This document shows positions 1 through 8,588 of a stretch of 64,000 bases of DNA, piece by piece; position 1 is the stretch's first letter; each line of letters starts with the position of its first letter. Origin of the DNA: Candidatus Parcubacteria bacterium (lineage in GTDB: Bacteria > Patescibacteriota > Minisyncoccia > Phycocordibacterales > UBA12088). Below the pieces are notes generated by a model. That model saw nothing but the letters and a program-made list of their open reading frames with translations, searched no databases and was not told where the DNA came from. A program made the translations under genes and the position numbers. The stretch is from the NCBI GenBank assembly GCA_003694545.1, contig RFKD01000051.1, positions 1 through 64,000 on the forward strand, in the 5' to 3' direction.

Positions 1-357
1 GCCACGGTCGGCAAGGGTCTGCATCAACCCCTTGAGGTCGGTGACGAACGCGGCTTGCCCAGAAATTCCTTGGATTTCGTTTATGGCAAGGAGAATAATG
101 TTGCGCACGATCGCGATTATGGCGGCATTGATGATGGTAAAGGCCACGCCGTCCAGAGCGGTTTCCTTGATGGTGAGCGTGGTTTCGACGGCAGCTTGCA
201 CTGTTTGCGCAGCTAAAAGTGGACCCGGGATTTCCACCGTTAAAATCGTTTTAGCGGAAGCGGGAGTCGGCGTGAAGAAAAGAAATCCTCCCGCTAAATT
301 TGCTGTCAGCAGTGCGCCAGCCGCAATAGTTGCGGTAAACCGTTGGAGGTATGACAT
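1..357 (-). CDS. Secreted or membrane protein, N-terminal part (runs off window)
   Basis: This open frame enters from the left edge and has its start codon at 357. The first ~36 residues form a clear export signal: MSYLQR, then a hydrophobic stretch and an ASA-K cleavage-like site. A second hydrophobic stretch (FTIINAAIIAIVRNIILLAI) follows near residues 73-95, and then FVTDLKGLMQ. The gene begins 7 bp after the stop of the surface protein at 365-1411, so the two are probably co-transcribed. The arrangement recalls large exported proteins of Parcubacteria, which is an inference from pattern only. The function is unknown and the C-terminal part lies outside the window. Confidence 0.6.
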   Translation of the reverse strand, partial: MSYLQRFTATIAAGALLTANLAGGFLFFTPTPASAKTILTVEIPGPLLAAQTVQAAVETTLTIKETALDGVAFTIINAAIIAIVRNIILLAINEIQGISGQAAFVTDLKGLMQTLADRG

Positions 358-364
358 CACCGCC

Positions 365-1411
365 CTATTGGTTGTCTTGCTGTTGGATTTTCGCATAGGC
401 TCTACGAGCTTCGCTGAAAAACTTGCCGGGTTCATTAGGTCCGTAAAATACCCCGAAAGTTTCAAGCGCGTCAGCGGTGAACGCAAATGCTCTCACCAAG
501 AGAGGTGCGTTTTCCAAGTATCCGCGTATAGCAATAGCAGCAGTGAGGGGATCCTCTTCTATACTGAGCACGCTGTGGAGGAAGGCGCGCTGGTCAACAA
601 ACAAATTCGCGATTGCGAGGTGGTGCACAACTAAAGGTTTCGGAACCTCTATGCCTTTCATCGCGGAAAGTGCGGCGTCGATTGCGGCCACATGACCCGC
701 TAATTCTTTGATATGCGCGTAGTTTTGGGTCCGCGCCGTTCGGTAGAAAATTTGGGGCGGCGTGCTGGTCGGTGTGGGCTGCATCAAAGCCTGGGCAAGT
801 GCGTTACCATAATCGCGAATTTGGGCAATTGTTGGGTTTTCTCGCGTTTGCACATCACCCTCTTTCCAATAGGGCAAATCCTGGAAGGGATTCTCCTTAT
901 CAGGGGGAATCAGCGACCAAATTTCATTTTGGGCTCGGAACGCAATACGCGGATCGCTGCCACGCGCTTTAAGCTCGAAATAGCGGCGCAACATACGCTG
1001 GGCCACTTCCGCGGTGAGCGTGGGCGGGCGCCTATCACTCACTGTGGATGTCGCAAAAGTCACCGCAAGGGGTTCTTGGTCAAACCCATCATTGGGTCCG
1101 GGCTTTGTGGGATCACGTTGCGTCACCACTTCTTCTCCGTCGGGTGTCCCATCCCCATCAGTATCAGGATTATCCGCGTCGGTTCGCCACAAGGATTCTT
1201 CCCAATCCAACAACCCGTCGTTGTCGCGGTCGCTCGTCGCCGATGCATTCGCTTGCTGGCTTGCTGTTTCTGCCGAGTTGGGTGCCTGAGTTCGTGTTTT
1301 GTTCTCAATCTGCAACGAAAATGACGGCACCCCAAAACGGGCTATAAGCGCGACCAGCACCACAAGAACACCCACACCAGTAGCGATGACAACAGGACGG
1401 TTCCGTAGCAT
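365..1411 (-). CDS. Membrane-anchored surface protein with DxDxDG calcium-binding repeats
   Basis: This is a 348-residue protein. Residues ~7-28 form a single hydrophobic anchor. A low-complexity linker follows, then tandem thrombospondin type 3-like calcium loops near residues 60-100: DRDNDGLLDWEE, NPDTDGDGTPDGEE. The rest is mostly helical with no known domain. The topology (N-terminal anchor, calcium loops outside the membrane) suggests a cell-envelope or surface role, as in the similar protein at 52601-53719. The partial exported gene at 1-357 follows 7 bp downstream. Binding partners are unknown. The start is the only ATG before the hydrophobic anchor. Confidence 0.75.
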   Translation of the reverse strand: MLRNRPVVIATGVGVLVVLVALIARFGVPSFSLQIENKTRTQAPNSAETASQQANASATSDRDNDGLLDWEESLWRTDADNPDTDGDGTPDGEEVVTQRDPTKPGPNDGFDQEPLAVTFATSTVSDRRPPTLTAEVAQRMLRRYFELKARGSDPRIAFRAQNEIWSLIPPDKENPFQDLPYWKEGDVQTRENPTIAQIRDYGNALAQALMQPTPTSTPPQIFYRTARTQNYAHIKELAGHVAAIDAALSAMKGIEVPKPLVVHHLAIANLFVDQRAFLHSVLSIEEDPLTAAIAIRGYLENAPLLVRAFAFTADALETFGVFYGPNEPGKFFSEARRAYAKIQQQDNQ

Positions 1412-1450
1412 TACGCCTAGTCTAGCACAACGCTTCTTCCGCGTAATATG

Positions 1451-2233
1451 TCAACCTGTGGACGAGCGCAGGGAGCTCGCGAGCGCTTGCCACTGAGCGA
1501 CAGATACATCTTCTGCGCGTTGCGAAGGCGATATGCCGACTTGTGCGAATGCGGCGGCAACCCGATCTTCCGGAAAATGGCGGCGGAGGATGGCAAACAA
1601 CTGTTTGCGCCGCTGGGAAAAACCGAGGCGCGCTAAATCCATCACATACGGAGCAAGCGGATTTGGGGTTATGGCGCTGATGCTGACAATAGCAGAATCC
1701 ACGTTTGGTTTCGGGAAAAAACTTCCTGCTCCCACGCGCCGAACGATTCGGGGAGCGCCGTGCAATCGCACCCAAAGAGCCGGCAAGCTCATCTTTGGGC
1801 TTATGAGACGCTGCGCGACTTCCCACTGAACCATCAGAACGACCCGTTTCGGTAAGGGGCGCTCAAGAAAAATGCGCCGCAGTAAGGTGCCGGTGAGGTG
1901 GTAGGGAATGTTGGCTGCGATAACGTAGGGCTTCCCGGCTGCCAAAGGAGCAAGAGTGAACCTTCGCGCATCGCCGGCAAATATCTCAAGGCGGAGGTCG
2001 GTAAGCTCGCCGCGCAGTTTTTCCACGAGCTCCTCGTCAATTTCTATCCCAAAAACGCGCTGGAACCGCTCCGCAAGCAGGGCTCGCGTCAAGACGCCGG
2101 TGCCGGGGCCAATTTCAATGGCAACCGGCGCGCCATCGCGCGCGGCCTCGCGCGCGATGGCGCGCGCTATTCCTGGTGCCGTTAAAAAATTTTGGCTGAG
2201 GGACCGCTTCGGGCGCGCCATATGCTCACTCAT
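1451..2233 (-). CDS. rsmA: 16S rRNA (A1518/A1519-N6)-dimethyltransferase
   Basis: RsmA (KsgA) dimethylates two adjacent adenines in the 3' terminal hairpin of 16S rRNA, using S-adenosylmethionine, late in 30S assembly. The 260 residues match the family length. Diagnostic motifs are QNFL (residues 14-17), the SAM-binding GPGTGVLT loop (~43-50), GDAR (~87-90) and the catalytic motif IV as NIPYH (108-112; NLPY in most relatives). The start overlaps the helicase stop by 8 bp, which suggests translational coupling. A second in-frame ATG at residue 5 is an alternative start. Confidence 0.93.
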   Translation of the reverse strand: MSEHMARPKRSLSQNFLTAPGIARAIAREAARDGAPVAIEIGPGTGVLTRALLAERFQRVFGIEIDEELVEKLRGELTDLRLEIFAGDARRFTLAPLAAGKPYVIAANIPYHLTGTLLRRIFLERPLPKRVVLMVQWEVAQRLISPKMSLPALWVRLHGAPRIVRRVGAGSFFPKPNVDSAIVSISAITPNPLAPYVMDLARLGFSQRRKQLFAILRRHFPEDRVAAAFAQVGISPSQRAEDVSVAQWQALASSLRSSTG

Positions 2234-4172
2234 CCAGGTAAATCACCCGAAGAGGCTCGCGCGCTTCCTCCTCCGCTTGCACTGGTTCGAGATATGACGG
2301 GTCGATTTCAGAGAGAAACGACGAAGGCGCTTGGACAGAGCGGTTCCCAAAGAGCATCCTGCTTTGCGCCCACGAGAGCCACAGTTGCTTCTGTGCCCGC
2401 GTCATTGCCACATACATCAAGCGCCGTTCTTCCTCTTCGTCGCGCGAAGCGTCGTTCAGTCCGGCGTAGGAGGGAAACAGCCCTTCTTCCAGCCCAACCA
2501 CGAACACCTCCGCGAACTCCAACCCCTTCGCGGCATGCACCGTCATCAGCGCCACGCCTTCGTGGTTGTCGCGCAGGGTGTCTTGGTCGCTCTCCAGCGC
2601 CGCTTGCGCGAGCATTTCTTCGATCCCCGCAGGCGGCGCGTGGTGGTCGTATTCAGCCGCCAACGACACCAATTCTTTAAGGTTTTCAGCGCGCTCTTTA
2701 TCTTCCTCGCTTTTACTGGCTTCCAGCATTCGTAAATAGCCGGTAAGTTCCATGATGTGCCGTATGGCGTGCGAGGCCGGCTCAGTGGCAAGAACAGCCG
2801 CCACCGCTTTCAAATCGCGACGCAAGGAGGCTACCGCATTGCGCGCGCGTGCGGCAAGCGTGTGTTCCCGTTCAGCAAGCAGAGCCGCGAGCGTTGCCTT
2901 GCCGATACCGCGCGGCGGCGTGTTTGCGATACGGGCAATGTCGGCAGTGGATTGCGGGTTGAGAGCCGCCCGGGCGTACGAGAGTATGTCCTTCACCTCC
3001 TTGCGCTCAAAAAAGCGCGTCCCCACCACTTTGTATGGTACACCCACCCGCAAGAGAGCCTCCTCCAACACGCGCGACTGGAAATTAGCCCGGTAGAGAA
3101 CGGCAATTTCGCGAGAAGCAACCCCCTCCTGGAGGCGTTCTCGAATCGTGCGTGCCACGAAAGCCGCTTCATCATGCTCGTCGTATGCCGCGTACAAACG
3201 CACGGGTGAGCCCTCTTCATTGGTGCTGTGGGACACCTTGGGAATGCGGTTGCGGTTGCGCGATATCAGCTCGTTAGCGGCGGCGACGATCGTTTGGGTG
3301 GAGCGGTAGTTTTCTTCGAGGATAATCTGCGCTGCTCCGGGAAAATCGCTTTCAAAATTAAGCATAAAACGAATACTTGCCCCTCGCCATGAGTAGATGT
3401 TTTGATCCACATCTCCCACGACGCAAATATTTTGCTCTTTGCCGACCAGCAGGCGCAGGAGTCGGTATTGCACGGCATTAGTGTCTTGAAACTCGTCCAC
3501 ATGAATGTAGCGCCAGCGCTCTTGCAAGATCTGCTGTATCTCCGTTTGGCTCTCGACAAGCAGAAGTGTGCGCGAGAGGAGGTCGTCAAAATCAAGGGCA
3601 TTGGTGCGTTGCAGGGCGTTTTCGTACCGCTCCCACACCCGAACCACTATTTCTTCAAATGGTGTTGCTGCGCGATCCCGATAGGCGGAAAGCGTGGTCG
3701 CGTCGCCTTTAGCGCGGGATATGGCGCTCAAAAGAGCCCGTGGTTCCCATTGTTTTTCCGCGCCGAGTTCCCGCAGAGAATCCTTGACGATTTTCAGAGA
3801 GTCCGCCCTGTCGTAAATGCTAAACGAGCGGGGAAGGCCTGCTTGGGGCGCAAACTCGCGGAGAATACGCACCCCAAGCGAATGAAAGGTTGCGAGAAGC
3901 GGTTCCCGCGCGGAGGGGGCGAGATTTCCAAACAGCAGTGCACGCACGCGATCGCGCATTTCTCGGGCGGCCTTGTTCGTGAAGGTGATGCCGAGGATCG
4001 TCTCGGGCGGCACACCTGTGGCAATGAGGTGCGCTATACGATGCGTCAGCACGCGTGTTTTTCCGGATCCGGCTCCTGCCACAATCATCACGGGCCCGTT
4101 GAGGCGGTGGAGGGCTTCTTGTTGCGCGGGGTTGAGGGCGGCAAAGAGCGGGTTTTGGTGCGTGTCATTCAT
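2226..4172 (-). CDS. UvrD/PcrA/Rep-type superfamily 1 DNA helicase
   Basis: This is an ATP-dependent 3'-5' DNA helicase for repair and replication-fork maintenance. From the chosen ATG the protein is 648 residues. Walker A is AGAGSGKT (residues 32-39), Walker B is the VDEFQDT box near residue 225, and the later motifs (NYRSTQ, LMTVHAAKGLEF, MYVAMTRAQ) follow in family order. The frame is open further upstream to 4310, but that stretch is unlike any helicase. An extended -10 box (TGGTAGGAT) ends 7 nt before this ATG, which fits a leaderless start. PcrA, UvrD and Rep cannot be told apart here. Confidence 0.92.
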   Translation of the reverse strand: MNDTHQNPLFAALNPAQQEALHRLNGPVMIVAGAGSGKTRVLTHRIAHLIATGVPPETILGITFTNKAAREMRDRVRALLFGNLAPSAREPLLATFHSLGVRILREFAPQAGLPRSFSIYDRADSLKIVKDSLRELGAEKQWEPRALLSAISRAKGDATTLSAYRDRAATPFEEIVVRVWERYENALQRTNALDFDDLLSRTLLLVESQTEIQQILQERWRYIHVDEFQDTNAVQYRLLRLLVGKEQNICVVGDVDQNIYSWRGASIRFMLNFESDFPGAAQIILEENYRSTQTIVAAANELISRNRNRIPKVSHSTNEEGSPVRLYAAYDEHDEAAFVARTIRERLQEGVASREIAVLYRANFQSRVLEEALLRVGVPYKVVGTRFFERKEVKDILSYARAALNPQSTADIARIANTPPRGIGKATLAALLAEREHTLAARARNAVASLRRDLKAVAAVLATEPASHAIRHIMELTGYLRMLEASKSEEDKERAENLKELVSLAAEYDHHAPPAGIEEMLAQAALESDQDTLRDNHEGVALMTVHAAKGLEFAEVFVVGLEEGLFPSYAGLNDASRDEEEERRLMYVAMTRAQKQLWLSWAQSRMLFGNRSVQAPSSFLSEIDPSYLEPVQAEEEAREPLRVIYLDE

Positions 4173-4179
4173 TGGCACC

Positions 4180-4188
4180 ATCCTACCA
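4180..4188 (-). promoter_or_regulatory. Extended -10 promoter element of the helicase gene
   Basis: The minus strand reads TGGTAGGAT, with the last base 7 nt before the helicase ATG. Its GGAT could be mistaken for a Shine-Dalgarno sequence, but the same TGnTAnnnT pattern stands at this distance before many genes of the window. Confidence 0.5.
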
Positions 4189-4412
4189 CACGGCAGCAGA
4201 ACACCCGACTTTGCGTTTTGGCGCGTCTTTGCGATTCTCAGCCACCGTTCTGACGGCTTGCGCGCTGGGGTTGACGGAACAACTGCTCGGGGTATAGTGG
4301 TTTTGGCCATAGCCTCCCGAGGGGCATGGTGTTTAGTTTTCGGCTTATTTTATCCCAAAACACAGCACAAGAGGGCGATGGAAGTAGTTGGTGTCGCCCC
4401 CCCATACGGGAA

Positions 4413-5420
4413 ATGTTCCGTAAATCCAGCACGGTGCTGTGCGTCAGTCTTACTGTAGCTGTGCTGCCCGTGCTGGCCTCTGGCGTCCGGCAGGAGCACC
4501 CTGCTGGAGATGCGGCAACCACCGCGTTCGAATTGGCGCATGAAGGCGATAAGATGGGAGATGTCTTATCGGCGGCTTTGTTGGCGCCGCCTTCCTCTGG
4601 CGGAGTGCTTGGAGGCCCCGCTGTCCCTGTTGTTGATGGGGTGGCGCTTGCCGCTGAGGGGTCAACAGGGAATGATGTTTTGGCATCAGACATCCCCGCT
4701 TCGGACCGCATCGCGTCGTATATCGTGCGCGAAGGTGATACCCTTTCGCAAATCGCGGAAATGTTCGGAGTGACTGTCAACACGATCCGTTGGGCAAACA
4801 ACCTCACTTCGGCCGACCTCATCACTCCGGGCCAAGAACTTCTCATTTTGCCGGTGAGCGGGGTGCGCTACACCGTTAAAAAAGGAGACACGCTTGAGAG
4901 TGTCGCCAAGGAACTGCATGGCAATGTGCGCGAAATTATCACATACAATGGGCTCAAAGAAGGAGAGCCTTTGCGGCCGGGGACCACGATTGTCGTCCCG
5001 GGTGGGGAATTGCCTGAAGTACACCACCGCACGCCCCACAAGGCTTCCACGCCGGTACGCAATGTTGCAGGCAATTACTTTATTCACCCCGTGCCGGGCG
5101 CGGTGCGCAGTCAGGGCTTGCACGGATGGAACGCTGTTGATTTAGCGGCGCCAATCGGTACCCCCATTCTCGCCTCCGCGTCAGGCAAGGTTATTGTCGC
5201 CCGTCCTTCAGGTTGGAACGGGGGCTATGGAGCGTATATTGTGATTGAGCACGACAACGGCACACAAACCTTATATTCGCACCTTTCCAAGGTGGCCGTG
5301 TATGTCGGGCAAAGCGTCGTGCAGGGGCAAGTCATTGGGTATGTAGGCTCCACAGGTCGCTCGACGGGCCCCCACCTTCACTTTGAAGTGCGCGGAGCCC
5401 CAAACCCGTTTGCGTACTAA
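4413..5420 (+). CDS. LysM-M23 peptidoglycan hydrolase, secreted
   Basis: This is an exported murein endopeptidase. From the chosen start MFRKSS it has a signal peptide (residues 1-~22) and a linker. Two LysM cell-wall-binding modules follow (YIVREGDTLSQIAEMFGV and YTVKKGDTLESVAKEL), and then a C-terminal M23 (LytM) domain. Expected zinc ligands are visible as HGWNAVD and HLHFE (GPHLHFEVRG near the C-terminus). It probably cuts peptide cross-links during growth or division. It is the only plus-strand gene among the first twelve. The frame is open up to 4326 (ATG), which would add 29 residues before the signal peptide; neither start has a clear ribosome-binding site. Confidence 0.85.
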   Translation: MFRKSSTVLCVSLTVAVLPVLASGVRQEHPAGDAATTAFELAHEGDKMGDVLSAALLAPPSSGGVLGGPAVPVVDGVALAAEGSTGNDVLASDIPASDRIASYIVREGDTLSQIAEMFGVTVNTIRWANNLTSADLITPGQELLILPVSGVRYTVKKGDTLESVAKELHGNVREIITYNGLKEGEPLRPGTTIVVPGGELPEVHHRTPHKASTPVRNVAGNYFIHPVPGAVRSQGLHGWNAVDLAAPIGTPILASASGKVIVARPSGWNGGYGAYIVIEHDNGTQTLYSHLSKVAVYVGQSVVQGQVIGYVGSTGRSTGPHLHFEVRGAPNPFAY

Positions 5421-5466
5421 ATAAACCAAAAACATCTCGCTTGCTTGCAAAGAGGCAGAAGGAGGG

Positions 5467-5796
5467 TTACCTCTCCTCCGGGGCGGAGAGATCGAGCCAG
5501 AGATCTGATCCTTTTTCGGCAAAACAGAGCGCAAAGTTATACCACACTTTCAAATGAGAGCGCTGGTGGCTAACGGTCGCGAGAATGGTGTAACACCCGA
5601 GTTCTCGCGCTTTTTCTACAGCGGCACGCATGAGCTGCGTGCCCACCCCTCTTGCGGTGCGGAGGGTGCACGAACACTTCCTCCAAAAGGGTGTATCACC
5701 CTTTTGAGTTATGGACCAGAAAAAGAAAACAAAACCTAACTCCTCTTTGTATTCCTTTAAGAAAATACGAAGGGCGGTGGCGACAAGGGGGAACAT
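5467..5796 (-). pseudogene. Relic of a GNAT-family N-acetyltransferase
   Basis: The C-terminal half shows the acetyl-CoA-binding motif A of GNAT enzymes (RGVGTQLMRAAVEKA). The expected preceding strand (YTLLEEVFVHPPHRKRG) is present but in another frame, roughly between 5650 and 5705. Two compensating indels would therefore be needed: one near GGGTGATAC and one at the AGGGGTGGG run. There is also no normal N-terminal domain: the frame begins only ~55 bp after the next gene's end. This looks like a decayed gene. Sequencing error at the G run could explain one of the shifts, but not the missing N-terminus. Confidence 0.55.
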
Positions 5797-5851
5797 TCAA
5801 CCTGCACGGCAAGACCTCCTTACCGCGGCATCCATTTATCCTATCCAACAT

Positions 5852-6649
5852 TCACTCCGCTTCCCTAGTTACCCACCCTTCTTGCGCTGCAAGGTGGTGG
5901 CACGCCACCGCGGCGGCTGCGGCAACATTAATGCTGGACACTCCCTTGCGCATTGGAATGCGAAGCCCCTGGGTGGCGAGCTTCGCCAGCTTGGGTGGCG
6001 CGCCGCGCCGTTCGCCGCCAAGGATGAACCACCCGCGCTGGGGAAGCGGTGTGGTGGGGGAAAGCGGCGTTGTTTGTTCCCCACACGCGAGCACAACGCG
6101 CGGTTCCGGGCGTCCTGACAAGAACTTTGCGGCTTCGGATTGAGAGAGGGTGACAACCGGCAGCGCCCACTGCAGCCCCGCCGCCGCCCGCACGACGAGC
6201 GGGTGCCAGAAAGAAGGCGTATCTACACCCACGATCCCGCCCCAGCCAAACGCCGCGGCTATGCGCACGCAAGCGCCAACATTGCCGGGATGCGTCAGGT
6301 TCGCGAGAACCAATTTTGCCCGCTCAGAGCTCTCCATTTCCTCAAAGCTCCACGCACGTTTGCGCGCAAGTGCAATAACCGGTGACGGAATCTCTCTACC
6401 TAAAGTGGCGCGCGCAAATGCATCAGGAGAAACAGGCTGAAGGAGCGCCCCAAGGCGCTCGGCAATATCAGGGGCGAGCGTCGAGGCAAGCCTATGCACC
6501 TTTTTCGGCTCTGGTGAAAACACACCAAACACTTCAGCCCCAAATCGCAAGGCGTGCTTCAGGGGCTGTATGCCTTCAATAAGCGCCACATCGCCCCTGC
6601 CGTGGCGCGCGTCATCGCACTGTTGTATCCATAACGGGGGCGCGCTCAT
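5852..6649 (-). CDS. TrmH/SpoU-family RNA 2'-O-methyltransferase
   Basis: This is a 265-residue SPOUT-class methyltransferase. The N-terminal part (to residue ~110) resembles the substrate-binding domain of rRNA 2'-O-ribose methyltransferases. The C-terminal SPOUT knot shows motif 1 ANLTHPGNVGACVRIAAAFG, motif 2 FILGGERRGAP and motif 3 RIPMRKGVSSINVAAAAAV. The target nucleotide (23S rRNA or tRNA) cannot be told from sequence. Its start overlaps the stop of comM by 4 bp (ATGA), so the two genes are translationally coupled. Confidence 0.88.
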   Translation of the reverse strand: MSAPPLWIQQCDDARHGRGDVALIEGIQPLKHALRFGAEVFGVFSPEPKKVHRLASTLAPDIAERLGALLQPVSPDAFARATLGREIPSPVIALARKRAWSFEEMESSERAKLVLANLTHPGNVGACVRIAAAFGWGGIVGVDTPSFWHPLVVRAAAGLQWALPVVTLSQSEAAKFLSGRPEPRVVLACGEQTTPLSPTTPLPQRGWFILGGERRGAPPKLAKLATQGLRIPMRKGVSSINVAAAAAVACHHLAAQEGWVTREAE

Positions 6650-8148
6650 ACGGGAAAAAGCCCGCGCGGGCGGTACGCGATTGCTTCTTCAATATGCTCC
6701 CGCCGAATGATATCGCTTTCTTCCAAATCTGCGATGGTGCGCCCCACGCGTAGGACCTTATGATAGGTGCGCGCCGAAAAACGCAAACGCTGAGCCGCGG
6801 CGCGCAACAGAGAAAGAGCGGTATGTTCCGGTGCGAACAGCGACACATCGCGCGTCGGAAGGCGGCTATTGAGGCAGCCGCGTTGTTTCTGCCGGGCGCG
6901 GGCGCGCATCACCCGTTCGCGCACGGCGGCAGACGGCTCCCCTTGCGAGGCACCTTCGAGAGTTTCGGGGGGCACCTCTCCAACCTCCACCCACACATCA
7001 ATACGGTCGGTAATGGGGCCAGAAATGCGTTTTGCCACACGGGCCCGTTCGCGCGGATCAATAAGCTCTGTGTCGCGTTCGTGTCCGCGCGTGGGGTTAA
7101 AGGCCACAACCACCAAGGCTTGAGCGGGATACACCACACTGCCCCGGGCGCGCGCGACGGTGATGTGCCCGGATTCCAACGGCTCGCGCAAGGCGTCAAT
7201 GGCGCGGCGATCAAACTCACTTAATTCGTCCAAAAATAAGACGCCACGGTGCGCCAGCGTTATTTCACCAGGGCGCAGGGCGCTCCCGCCGCCAACCAAT
7301 GCCGCCACCGAAGCCGTGTGGTGGGGGGATCGAAAGGGTGGTGTGTCGCAGAGCGCGCCGTCGGGGAGATTCCCTGCAAGGGAATGGATAGCGGAAACCT
7401 CTAGCGCCTCATCGCGCGACAGCGGGGGGAGAATACCCGCAAGGGCTCGAGCGAGCATTGTTTTCCCTGTTCCCGGCGGCCCCCATAAGGCAATGTGGTG
7501 GTTTCCCGCTGCGGCAATTTCAAGGGCGCGTTTTGCGTGGGGGTTGCCGCGAATGTCGAGCATATCAACTTCTGGCGCACTGGCCGGCGTTGCAGGGCAC
7601 GGCGCGGCCGGAGGAAGCAGCTGTTCCTGAGAAAGATGACGCAGAACATCTTGCAGTGAGGAAGCGCCGTACACTGTAAGCTGATCGACCAAGGCGGCCT
7701 CCGGAGCATTCTGGGCTGGGACGACAAGTTCTCGTATGCCCCGGCGTGCGAGCGTGCGCGCGGCCGCTAACACTCCCCGAATGGGGCGCAACGAGCCGTC
7801 AAGCGCCAATTCTCCCAAAAAGGCCATCTCCAAGGGAGGCGAAGTGATGCAGTTGTGCGTCGCCAAATACGCAAGCGCCAAGGGCACATCAAACACCGCC
7901 CCTTCTTTGCGCACATCCGCGGGGGCAAGGGCGAGCGTTGTGCGCTTGGGGCGCGTTGCCGGGGTAAAGCCGCATGAGCGAACTGCCGCGCTAATGCGGT
8001 CGCGCGCTTCGGCGACCGCCTTATCAGGAAGTCCGATGATGGAAAGCGAAGCGGGGATAGCGTCTGTTGTCTCCCCTTCAATGGTGATGACAACGCTTTC
8101 AGGGTAGGCGGGTTGGGCGCTCATGACGCGCGCAATGCCCATACGCAC
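6646..8148 (-). CDS. comM: ComM/YifB-type Mg-chelatase-like AAA+ ATPase
   Basis: The ComM family comprises hexameric AAA+ helicases that promote branch migration when transformed DNA is integrated. The 500 residues match the family length. An N-terminal Lon-like domain (GLPDKAVAEARDRISAA near residue 40) precedes Walker A GPPGTGKT (223-230), Walker B VLFLDELSEF, and the C-terminal Mg-chelatase domain (SARTYHKVLRVGRTIADL). It is followed by the TrmH-type gene with a 4-bp overlap. Its presence hints at natural DNA uptake, which fits the pilin-like gene at 23814-24374; that link is inference. Confidence 0.9.
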   Translation of the reverse strand: MRMGIARVMSAQPAYPESVVITIEGETTDAIPASLSIIGLPDKAVAEARDRISAAVRSCGFTPATRPKRTTLALAPADVRKEGAVFDVPLALAYLATHNCITSPPLEMAFLGELALDGSLRPIRGVLAAARTLARRGIRELVVPAQNAPEAALVDQLTVYGASSLQDVLRHLSQEQLLPPAAPCPATPASAPEVDMLDIRGNPHAKRALEIAAAGNHHIALWGPPGTGKTMLARALAGILPPLSRDEALEVSAIHSLAGNLPDGALCDTPPFRSPHHTASVAALVGGGSALRPGEITLAHRGVLFLDELSEFDRRAIDALREPLESGHITVARARGSVVYPAQALVVVAFNPTRGHERDTELIDPRERARVAKRISGPITDRIDVWVEVGEVPPETLEGASQGEPSAAVRERVMRARARQKQRGCLNSRLPTRDVSLFAPEHTALSLLRAAAQRLRFSARTYHKVLRVGRTIADLEESDIIRREHIEEAIAYRPRGLFPV

Positions 8149-8162
8149 TGCGTCTCTCCAAC

Positions 8163-8564
8163 CTACAAGGGGAGCACCTCTTCTTCCTCACGCTCGGCAA
8201 TAGTTGTTCGCGCGGCTGGGTCTGCGAACAAGCGCTCCCGCTCAATTGGTTTGCCGGAGATTTCTGAAAAACCGTAAGAACTCTCTTCCATCTTACGCAA
8301 GGCGCGTTCTATTTTCGCGCGGCGCACTTCCAGCTCGCTCAAAATGGCATTGTTGTCGATAAGTTCCTCAAACTTATCCGCAACCTCACTCTTATCGGAA
8401 GCGTCTATTTCTATATCTCCCACGGAAGGCTCCCAATCTGCTTTATTGGTAGGATCTCGCGCTCCGAATTGGGCAAGCTGCTTTTCCACCTCGGCAAGCT
8501 CGGCTTCCAGCATGGCGCGCAGTTCGCGTAAATCTTCGGGGCTGAGATTTGGATGTTGTTGCAT
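8163..8564 (-). CDS. DksA/TraR-like protein without zinc-finger cysteines
   Basis: This is a coiled-coil protein of the DksA/TraR type, about 133 residues. The N-terminal half is a long hairpin helix. The C-terminal region follows the zinc-finger fold pattern (YGFSEISGKPIERERLFADPAART) but has no Cys at any of the four usual ligand positions. Known zinc-less DksA relatives bind RNA polymerase through the secondary channel; whether this one does is inference. The ATG at 8564 is chosen because a TACTAT -10-like box ends 6 nt before it; an upstream TTG at 8582 is less likely. Confidence 0.7.
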   Translation of the reverse strand: MQQHPNLSPEDLRELRAMLEAELAEVEKQLAQFGARDPTNKADWEPSVGDIEIDASDKSEVADKFEELIDNNAILSELEVRRAKIERALRKMEESSYGFSEISGKPIERERLFADPAARTTIAEREEEEVLPL

Positions 8565-8588
8565 AAGCGTATAGTAGCGCAAGAATCG

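Noticed and set aside
5640..5710. Alternative genetic code (TGA read as an amino acid) to rescue the acetyltransferase frame
   Set aside because: Genes end at TGA elsewhere in the window (for example the helicase at 2226), so TGA is a normal stop here.
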